DNA of 5,041 nucleotides from Candidatus Delongbacteria bacterium (lineage in GTDB: Bacteria > JAGOEH01). Below the pieces are notes generated by a model. It was not told the DNA's origin and made no database searches. It was given only the letters and a program-made list of their open reading frames with translations. This document shows positions 1 through 4,406 of the stretch, piece after piece. Positions within the stretch are counted from its first letter, which is position 1, and each line of letters begins with the position of its first letter. The stretch lies in contig JAGOEH010000222.1 in NCBI GenBank assembly GCA_017997825.1, positions 1 through 5,041 of the forward strand, written 5' to 3'. Position numbers and translations under genes: made by a program.

Positions 1-143
1 TCGGCATCCGGGAACGCTCGGATATCGATCGCCTGATTGGTAAAGCCGATCTGGCCATCATCGGCTCCAAGGTGCTGGATACCTGGATGAATGGGGGAGC
101 CGAAGCCCTGGATCAGTGGCTGGCCGAAATCACCGCGGGATGA
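1..143 (+). CDS. trpA: Tryptophan synthase alpha subunit, C-terminal end (partial)
   Basis: The frame beginning at base 3 reads 46 codons to a TGA at 141-143; the 5' part lies outside the window. The segment starts GIRERSDIDRLIG, continues ADLAIIGSKVLD, and ends in a charged helix (ALDQWLAEITAG). This is the pattern of the last TIM-barrel strand and closing helices of TrpA, where a 'GFGI' turn is followed by a helix and then the phosphate-binding 'GaIIGSa' strand. TrpA cleaves indole-3-glycerol phosphate to indole and glyceraldehyde 3-phosphate in the cytoplasmic TrpAB complex. The gene is 68 bases upstream of pabB on the same strand, so it is probably the last trp gene of an operon that continues into folate genes. 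The identification rests on a short tail; the barrel family is clear, and TrpA is the best fit because of the G-S-K phosphate loop and the pab neighbours. Confidence 0.8.
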   Translation, partial: GIRERSDIDRLIGKADLAIIGSKVLDTWMNGGAEALDQWLAEITAG

Positions 144-211
144 TACTCTATGACAAGGGACGGTTCAAATCAGGTAACCGGTTGAGACCAAGCAGAAGCG
201 GCAGGTGAGGC

Positions 212-1168
212 TTGATCGATCAATTGAATGAATACGGGGAAAAAAGAATTCCCTGCTTTTTCATGTTTGATTTTGAACTCCGACAACCGCTGGTTTTACC
301 ATTGGACCGGATCGATCCGGGTATGCTGTCGTTCAATTTCAACGGATTCGAAAGCAACCGAAATTCCTGCCCGATTCTATCTGAAATCGTCATCAAAAAA
401 CATCCCCCGGGTTTTGATCATTATAAAGCCAAATTCGATCGGATCCATCATCATCTTCGGCAAGGAAACAGCTATCTGGTCAATCTGACCCAGCCGATCC
501 CGATCGAGATCAACCTGACGATGGATCAAATCTATCACTATGGTCGGGCCAAATACAAACTGATCTATCGGAATCGCTTTGTGTTCTTTTCCCCGGAGAT
601 CTTTGTCCGGATTTATGACGACAGGATTTTTACCTATCCGATGAAAGGAACCATTGATGCAACGATCCCGGATGCCGAGAGGAAAATTCTGGAGGATGAG
701 AAGGAGCTGGCCGAGCACGTGACGGTGGTGGATCTTTTACGGAACGATCTTTCGACGGTAGCCCGGGATGTTCGGGTGGATCGATTTCGCTATCTCGATC
801 TGATCCGGACTCCTCATCGCGGTTTATGGCAGGTCAGCTCGATGATTTCAGGCCAATTGGAACCGAATTGGCCGGCCCGTTTGGGAACGATTTTGATGAG
901 CCTTCTTCCCGCCGGATCGATCAGTGGAGCGCCCAAACCCAGTACCCTCAGAATAATCCGCGACGTCGAGGGTTATGAACGGGGATTTTATACCGGTATC
1001 GCCGGAGTATTCGACGGCCGGACTCTGGATTCCTGTGTCATGATCCGGTTTATAGAGAATTGCGGGGGACAACTGATGTTTAAAAGCGGGGGCGGGATTA
1101 CCGTTTACAGTCGAGCTGAAGCCGAGTACCAGGAAATGGTGGATAAAGTCGATGTGCCGATTTGTTGA
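212..1168 (+). CDS. pabB: Aminodeoxychorismate synthase component I
   Basis: PabB joins ammonia to chorismate to give 4-amino-4-deoxychorismate, the first committed step to 4-aminobenzoate and folate. The 318-residue protein is a stand-alone chorismate-binding domain, much shorter than E. coli PabB but usual for the short PabB type. Visible motifs are QGNSYLVNLT (84-93), YPMKGTIDA (142-150), EHVTVVDLLRNDLSTVA (168-184), AGSISGAPKP (234-243), RGFYTGIAGVF (257-267) and KSGGGITVYSRAEAEYQE (291-308). K145 in PMKGT matches the lysine nucleophile of PabB; anthranilate synthase TrpE has alanine there, which argues against TrpE. The start is uncertain. TTG at 212 gives MIDQLNEYGEKRIP, which fits the usual N-terminus, but the AGGTGAGG at 203-210 sits very close to it. 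TTG at 224 is an alternative. An in-frame TGA at 206-208 excludes anything earlier. The 3' end overlaps pabC by 17 bases. Confidence 0.93.
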   Translation: MIDQLNEYGEKRIPCFFMFDFELRQPLVLPLDRIDPGMLSFNFNGFESNRNSCPILSEIVIKKHPPGFDHYKAKFDRIHHHLRQGNSYLVNLTQPIPIEINLTMDQIYHYGRAKYKLIYRNRFVFFSPEIFVRIYDDRIFTYPMKGTIDATIPDAERKILEDEKELAEHVTVVDLLRNDLSTVARDVRVDRFRYLDLIRTPHRGLWQVSSMISGQLEPNWPARLGTILMSLLPAGSISGAPKPSTLRIIRDVEGYERGFYTGIAGVFDGRTLDSCVMIRFIENCGGQLMFKSGGGITVYSRAEAEYQEMVDKVDVPIC

Positions 1169-1748
1169 GAGTATACGGGTCGAAAACGGTCGGGTTCATG
1201 ATCTGGAATACCATAATGCCAGATTGAATCGTACTCGGCATGATTTCTTCGGATTGAGGACCGAAATCGATCTCCACCAGATTATCCCGATTCCTCCGGA
1301 TAATGGTAGCCTTTTTAAATGCCGGATCATTTATGATGATCAGATCAGAAACATCGAGTTCCTTCCTTATCGGCCGCGGATGATAAAGACCCTCAAACTG
1401 GTTCGGGACGATGGGATCGATTACGCTTATAAATATGAAAACCGTTCCGGAATTGATGGATTGATGAACCTCAGAGAGGCGCAGGATGATATCCTGATTG
1501 TCCGGCATAATCGGATAACGGATACCTCATTCTCCAATATTGTGTTTCGGAAGGGCTGTCGGTACCTGACTCCAGCCGACCCCTTGCTGAAAGGGACCAA
1601 ACGGCAGAAGCTGCTGGATGGTGGAATCATTGAAGAGGCTGATATCAAACGATCCGATCTGAGCTATTTTGATGGGGCTTGTTTGATTAATGCCATGCTG
1701 GAAATCTCGACCGGTTTATGGATTAGGATCGACGATATTCGTGAATGA
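1152..1748 (+). CDS. pabC: Aminodeoxychorismate lyase, short class IV aminotransferase type
   Basis: PabC is a PLP enzyme that removes pyruvate from aminodeoxychorismate to give 4-aminobenzoate, completing the step begun by PabB. The 198-residue protein opens with MCRFVESIRVENGRVHDLEY and an NARLNRTR segment, the characteristic start of the short class IV aminotransferase-fold PabC proteins. K94 in YAYKYENR lines up with the PLP-binding lysine of E. coli PabC (K-x-x-N-R context). ITDTSFSNIVF (122-132) and GTKRQKLL (148-155) correspond to the cofactor-phosphate and active-site strands, and CLINAML (177-183) to the conserved C-terminal strand. The ATG lies inside the pabB 3' end, with GGTGGA (1138-1143) as ribosome binding site, so translation is probably coupled. 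A minus-strand remnant overlaps the last 26 bases, but the C-terminus looks complete. A broader class IV aminotransferase role is possible; the pabB neighbour makes PabC much more likely. Confidence 0.9.
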   Translation: MCRFVESIRVENGRVHDLEYHNARLNRTRHDFFGLRTEIDLHQIIPIPPDNGSLFKCRIIYDDQIRNIEFLPYRPRMIKTLKLVRDDGIDYAYKYENRSGIDGLMNLREAQDDILIVRHNRITDTSFSNIVFRKGCRYLTPADPLLKGTKRQKLLDGGIIEEADIKRSDLSYFDGACLINAMLEISTGLWIRIDDIRE

Positions 1749-1959
1749 TCGCAGCAAGATTTTCCTTTCCCAGGTCAGTTAGTGCAAGACCATTGAGGTG
1801 ATTAAGAAATTCATCATTTCCTTCGGTGTCATCTATGCGTTTTGCGATTTTGGTTATCAGCAAGCCATCGAAATGCTTGTTGTCATAACATTTCAGGCCG
1901 AGCCGGGAGACAAAATGGTGGGTGTTTTCGTAGGCTTTGGTGGAAAAAGAAAGACTTAT
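1723..1959 (-). pseudogene. Unidentified degraded coding remnant (78 codons, no start)
   Basis: On the minus strand an open frame runs from just after a TAA (1960-1962) to a TAA at 1723-1725. It has no plausible start codon at its upstream end. Its translation looks like real protein: KAYENTHHFVSRLGLKCYD, then HFDGLLITKIAKRIDD, then FLNHLNGLALTDLGKENLAAI. Plus-strand translations of the same bases look much less protein-like. It lies directly downstream of the broken hsdR start and may be a distant part of hsdR left by an internal deletion, or the relic of another gene; I do not recognise the family. The last few codons (HEYRRS) lie inside the 3' end of pabC, so the true homology probably stops near 1749 and the stop is fortuitous. 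This places the edge of the inserted segment at, or just after, the pabC stop codon. Confidence 0.5.
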
Positions 1960-1973
1960 TTAATAAACTTTCC

Positions 1974-2041
1974 TCATGTGTAGCCTTTATTTTCAAAGAG
2001 GTCGATTACTGCTTGTTCGAGTTTTCTTCGGTGAAACTCAT
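1974..2041 (-). pseudogene. hsdR: hsdR 5' fragment (type I restriction subunit), frameshifted
   Basis: Reading from the ATG at 2041-2039, the frame gives MSFTEEN and stops at a TAA (2008-2006). One base out of frame, from 2021, it continues LEQAVIDLFENKGYT to a TGA (1976-1974). Joined, these match the usual N-terminus of type I restriction endonuclease HsdR subunits (M-x-F-T-E-x-x-L-E-Q-A-x-I-E-L-F, then G-Y). A single lost base (AACTCGAA for AACCTCGAA) explains the first break. After GYT, a further shift at CACATGAG could restore H-E. The nuclease and motor domains, about a thousand residues in a whole HsdR, are absent. The ATG overlaps the rhuM stop in an ATGA arrangement, so hsdR was once translated from the rhuM operon. 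The subunit cannot be functional. The identity rests on about 22 residues. Confidence 0.65.
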
Positions 2042-3066
2042 TTTCCCGTTTCCCCGTCAGGTAATTGCTTTTTCAGTGTATCTATATCGGATTCTAGTTC
2101 TTTCAGGCTTTTTTCCCGTTCCAGCAATTTTTGTGAATCCTTATATTTTTTATACTCAATCGCCACTTTGTCAAGCGCCATATCATGGCTTATGGTGCCC
2201 GCGTGCTTGAGAAGTTCTTTTCCGTTGAGATTGATTATCGTATCGAGACGGGCAATCCAGTCTTTCATGTACATGGGAGTATGCTGCTGAGCCATGGCCT
2301 CGGCAAAGGCAAGGTACTGCTCAACAATCAGGCTGAGAAGTTTTATTTCATCTTCGTTCAGGTAATTTTTGGCAATACTGACATCGGTTTTCCTGATAGC
2401 AACATCCGCCTTTTTATCATACGATTGCATGCCTAAAAGGGGAAGTGTTGCATCAACTCTTCTATAAACCAGCTCGGCGGCAGTCTGTTTACTGATTGCC
2501 CAGAGCAATTTGTTTTGAACGATTTTAAAGAACTCGATGGTTTTTTCATCGGCCGGGTCATAATCGATACTTGTTGCATAAATATCTTTAATTTTTTGAT
2601 AAAAAAACCGTTCTGAAATCCGTATTTCCCGGATTTTTTCCTGTAACTCATTGAAATAATTCATCGAGTTGCCGGATTTGAATCGCTCCGAGTTCAGGGC
2701 GAAACCTTTGATAATGTATTCTTTGAGTCTCTGTGTAGCCCAGATACGAAATTGGGTGCCTTGATGCGATTTTACCCGGTACCCGACAGAAATAATGACA
2801 TCCAGATTGTAGAAATTCGGTGTTTTTTGCTGAAATTCGGAAATCCCGAATTTCTTCATAACGTCGTTTTCCACAAGCTCGCCTTCGGCAAATATGTTTT
2901 TGATATGTTCGTTAATGGTGGATTTGGATTTGCCGAAAAGCTCGGCCATGTGATCCTGTGTCAGCCAAACGGTTTCGGATTCCAGGCGGACGTCGATTTT
3001 TATGTCGCCAGAAGGGGATTGGTAGATGAGGAGTTGGGAAACGGAAGGCGATAGTTCTTTAGCCAT
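2038..3066 (-). CDS. rhuM: RhuM-family (virulence protein RhuM) protein
   Basis: The 342-residue protein looks complete. Residues 33-64 (VWLTQDHMAELFGKSKSTINEHIKNIF) form a helix-turn-helix-like segment. It is followed by NFYNLDVIISVGYRVKSHQGTQFRIWAT (84-111) and RLKEYIIKGFALNSERF (113-129), the hallmark blocks of the RhuM family. The middle is helical. Residues 300-335 are rich in Lys, Glu and Leu (LLEREKSLKELESDIDTLKKQL) and probably form a coiled coil, suggesting oligomerisation. RhuM was named from a Salmonella pathogenicity island; its biochemical role is not established, but homologues are common beside or inside type I restriction operons, as here. DNA binding is an inference from the N-terminal fold. 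The ATG at 3066 is preceded by AGGA (minus strand, 3077-3074) at a normal distance. The start overlaps the stop of the upstream small gene, and the TGA overlaps the hsdR ATG, so this was the middle gene of a coupled operon. No damage is visible although hsdR is ruined. Confidence 0.88.
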   Translation of the reverse strand: MAKELSPSVSQLLIYQSPSGDIKIDVRLESETVWLTQDHMAELFGKSKSTINEHIKNIFAEGELVENDVMKKFGISEFQQKTPNFYNLDVIISVGYRVKSHQGTQFRIWATQRLKEYIIKGFALNSERFKSGNSMNYFNELQEKIREIRISERFFYQKIKDIYATSIDYDPADEKTIEFFKIVQNKLLWAISKQTAAELVYRRVDATLPLLGMQSYDKKADVAIRKTDVSIAKNYLNEDEIKLLSLIVEQYLAFAEAMAQQHTPMYMKDWIARLDTIINLNGKELLKHAGTISHDMALDKVAIEYKKYKDSQKLLEREKSLKELESDIDTLKKQLPDGETGK

Positions 3067-3223
3067 TGAGCATTCCTGAAAGTTTGTAGCCTTCGGCTTT
3101 GAAGAAATCGTTTACCGCTTGTTTTTTGCCCATGTAAGCCAAATCCCGATATGTGAACGGTTCAGATGCTTTTTTCACAAATTCCAGCAACTTTTCATTG
3201 AAATTAATCAACGCATTATTCAT
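3059..3223 (-). CDS. Small protein of unknown function upstream of rhuM (54 aa)
   Basis: The ATG at 3223-3221 opens a 54-residue frame ending at a TAA (3061-3059) that lies inside the first codons of rhuM, an 8-base overlap typical of translational coupling. AGAGGTGA ending about 10 bases before the ATG is a convincing ribosome binding site. The product begins MNNALINFNEKLLEFVKKA, has a central EPFTYRDLAYMGKKQAVNDFF, and ends EGYKLSGMLNG. It is basic and probably mostly helical, with no signal peptide or membrane segment. I do not recognise the family. The frame stays open back to a TAG at 3319-3317 and reads sensibly (ILDEEFYKQILRGDEEQ), so this could be the tail of a longer truncated gene. 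However, no ATG, GTG or TTG lies upstream in that stretch, and a consensus promoter falls across its 5' edge, favouring a genuine small gene. A regulator or partner of RhuM is possible but unproven. Confidence 0.6.
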   Translation of the reverse strand: MNNALINFNEKLLEFVKKASEPFTYRDLAYMGKKQAVNDFFKAEGYKLSGMLNG

Positions 3224-3301
3224 TTGTTCTTCATCACCTCTTAGAATTTGCTTATAGAATTCCTCATCAAGAATTGAAACGGAATCAATGGTACTAAGCT
3301 T

Positions 3302-3330
3302 ATTATAGTAATACGTCTATGGATTGTCAA
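3302..3330 (-). promoter_or_regulatory. Consensus sigma-70 promoter for the small ORF-rhuM operon
   Basis: The minus strand carries TTGACA (3330-3325), a 17-base spacer, and TATAAT (3307-3302). Both hexamers and the spacing match the housekeeping sigma-70 consensus exactly. The expected start of transcription is near 3295, giving a leader of roughly 70 bases before the ATG at 3223. No operator is obvious between promoter and gene. An unmodified consensus promoter suggests strong constitutive expression unless a repressor acts here. Confidence 0.85.
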
Positions 3331-3441
3331 TAGAAAACTCAAAATGGTTACTGATGGTTTATGGCAGGTGAAAAGGTTGATACTCAGGCCATGGATCAGA
3401 TTCAAAAAAAATTGTTAACCAAATAAAATGATAAAAAGATC

Positions 3442-3469
3442 TTGACAAATAGAAAAAGGGTATTATACT
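3442..3469 (+). promoter_or_regulatory. Sigma-70 promoter, divergent from the rhuM promoter
   Basis: TTGACA (3442-3447) is followed after 16 bases by TATACT (3464-3469), a perfect -35 and a good -10. Transcription would start near 3476, immediately before an operator-like inverted repeat and about 40 bases before AAGGAG at 3515-3520. Downstream on the same strand lie the broken frame at 3523-3763 and the gene at 3857-4357. The next clear stop signal is the terminator at 4360-4387, so a transcript of about 0.9 kb is expected. Confidence 0.75.
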
Positions 3470-3479
3470 TTTAGAATAA

Positions 3480-3495
3480 TCACAGTCAATTGTGA
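3480..3495. promoter_or_regulatory. Operator-like inverted repeat TCACA-N6-TGTGA
   Basis: TCACA (3480-3484) and TGTGA (3491-3495) form a perfect 5-base inverted repeat around a 6-base centre. It starts 10 bases after the -10 box, so a protein bound here would block the start of transcription. The half-site order is the reverse of a CRP site. The arms are short, so chance is possible; position is the main support. Confidence 0.35.
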
Positions 3496-3522
3496 GTATA
3501 CTGCATGGAGAAAAAAGGAGTA

Positions 3523-3763
3523 ATGCAGGTGTTATGAAGCATTCTCAGAGTCTTCGAGCCCATCTTTCGACATCGATTATAAACTTTGGTATATATTTGC
3601 TGGAATACCAAAATACTTTACTTATCCTAATCGTAAGAAAATTTCTGAATTATCAATTGATGTCCGGCTGATTTTAATGGTTTCAGGATTGATCATCCTG
3701 TATGTGATGGATCATGGTTGGAAGGTGAAATTTATTTTTCGGGAGTTTTCCCGATATGTTTGA
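3523..3763 (+). pseudogene. Short gene broken by a one-base shift near its start (unknown product)
   Basis: After the promoter at 3442-3469, AAGGAG (3515-3520) lies 8 bases before a GTG (3529) and just before an ATG (3523). Both share a frame that ends at once: ATG CAG GTG TTA TGA. One base over, a frame is open from 3524 to a TGA at 3761-3763 but has no start codon at its upstream end. It reads EAFSESSSPSFDIDYKLW, YIFAGIPKYFTYPNRKK, then a hydrophobic VRLILMVSGLIILYVM and a basic tail WKVKFIFREFSRYV. Removing one T from GTGTTATGAA would join start and body into an 80-codon protein. A sequencing error, a true mutation or a +1 programmed shift would all look like this. A rival 45-codon frame (ATG at 3534 to TGA at 3671) is intact but reads less like a protein. 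I do not recognise the family; a single membrane segment is likely. Confidence 0.4.
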
Positions 3764-3856
3764 ATGGACTTATTTGATGTGAATGATTGTCAGTGAGTTT
3801 TTACAATTGGTTTTCTGTCTGATTCACTATTGTATAAATTATTACGGAGGATTATA

Positions 3857-4357
3857 ATGTCAAAGTTAATGGCTTTCGTTTCAATAGTAATTCTTATGGT
3901 AGTATTTTCGAGTGCTGATATTGTGTCGGACAATTCAATTTCCGGTTTGGTTAGTGCGCAGAATAAAATCCAGCAACCTACCGGTATCCCGCAGGGAGGT
4001 CCAATCTTCAGGATGGAATCAGGAATTGGGATACTTCCTGCATCTAAAACACCAATCCTAGTAGATGTGGAATATGGTGGATGGGCTTATTGGCCCGATC
4101 AATCAGAAAACCCAATAGAATGGGTCACCATGGGGAATGTTTTCTGGCTTAATGTTGGGAATTGGCAATGGATGGATGTTTATAATGGATCAAGAGAAAC
4201 TTTACCTTCTAATACTTATCGAGAGTATGTCGAATCAGATTTTCAGGCCATTCTTGGTAACACATACCGAAATAATGGAAAGAATAAATATTTTCTTCCT
4301 GGAGATCATACGCCTTTTTATGAGTTTTTTTGGAATACAAGCTATCATAATTGGTGA
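3857..4357 (+). CDS. Exported tryptophan-rich protein of unknown function (166 aa)
   Basis: The ATG at 3857 is chosen because CGGAGG (3845-3850) sits 6 bases upstream; a TTG at 3830 in the same frame lacks such a site. Residues 4-18 (LMAFVSIVILMVVFS) are a hydrophobic core after a basic start, followed by a possible cleavage at FSSA-D (20-21) or later at VSA-Q (34-35). This is a type I-like signal peptide with no lipobox cysteine. The mature part contains no cysteine and is rich in aromatic residues: tryptophans at 76, 79, 89, 97, 103, 105, 159 and 166, in stretches such as GGWAYWP and NVFWLNVGNWQWMDVYNG. It ends in tryptophan. Such composition suggests a small sheet-rich extracellular domain or a surface or carbohydrate-binding role, but no family is recognised. 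A strong terminator begins three bases after the stop. Confidence 0.8.
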   Translation: MSKLMAFVSIVILMVVFSSADIVSDNSISGLVSAQNKIQQPTGIPQGGPIFRMESGIGILPASKTPILVDVEYGGWAYWPDQSENPIEWVTMGNVFWLNVGNWQWMDVYNGSRETLPSNTYREYVESDFQAILGNTYRNNGKNKYFLPGDHTPFYEFFWNTSYHNW

Positions 4358-4359
4358 AT

Positions 4360-4387
4360 AAAGACCGGGGGTTTCCCCCGGTCTTTT
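4360..4387 (+). terminator. Strong intrinsic terminator
   Basis: AAAGACCGGGGG (4360-4371), a TTT loop and CCCCCGGTCTTT (4375-4386) form a perfect 12-base-pair stem, GC-rich at the top, with T residues ending the 3' arm. It begins three bases after the stop of the 166-residue protein gene. The A run on the 5' arm means it could also stop transcription from the other strand. It separates this gene from the propeller-like gene starting at 4407. Confidence 0.93.
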
Positions 4388-4406
4388 ATATGAAGGGTAA
4401 CAAATC

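Larger units (their letters stand above)
3224..3856. other. Divergent intergenic region without a firm gene
   Basis: About 630 bases separate the small minus-strand gene from the plus-strand signal-peptide gene. The region holds the 70-base leader of the rhuM operon, the two divergent promoters (3302-3330 minus, 3442-3469 plus), an inverted repeat at 3480-3495 and a broken open frame at 3523-3763. A 21-codon plus-strand frame at 3361-3426 (MAGEKVDTQAMDQIQKKLL and on to TAA) has no ribosome binding site and may be a relic or chance. Between 3764 and 3844 I see nothing convincing. No tRNA, riboswitch or CRISPR repeat was found. Confidence 0.6.

Noticed and set aside
150-185. 11-codon leader-like ORF between trpA and pabB (MTRDGSNQVTG)
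   Set aside because: It has no ribosome binding site, no run of regulatory codons and no attenuator hairpin with a T tract nearby.
307-320. Perfect 14-base palindrome CCGGATCGATCCGG
   Set aside because: It lies inside pabB, encodes ordinary residues (DRIDP) and follows from this gene's frequent GATCG and CGGATC codon pairs.
1798-1983. Plus-strand 61-codon frame starting with GTG after pabC
   Set aside because: It reads less like a protein than the minus-strand frame over the same bases (KAYENTHHFVSRLGL and onward), and the region is better explained as a minus-strand relic.
3480-3495. CRP/FNR-type binding site
   Set aside because: The half-sites are in the order TCACA...TGTGA, opposite to the CRP order TGTGA...TCACA; it is kept only as a generic operator-like repeat.
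3740-3753. CGGGA-GTTT-TCCCG hairpin as a terminator
   Set aside because: The stem is only 5 bp, has no T tract after it, and lies within the open frame at 3524-3763.
3833-3838. TATAAA as a promoter -10 box for the Trp-rich gene
   Set aside because: No good -35 box lies at a suitable distance, and transcription would begin within the ribosome binding site.
3830-3856. TTG start at 3830 for the Trp-rich protein
   Set aside because: No ribosome binding site precedes it. CGGAGG at 3845-3850 would lie inside the coding sequence and is ideally placed for the ATG at 3857.
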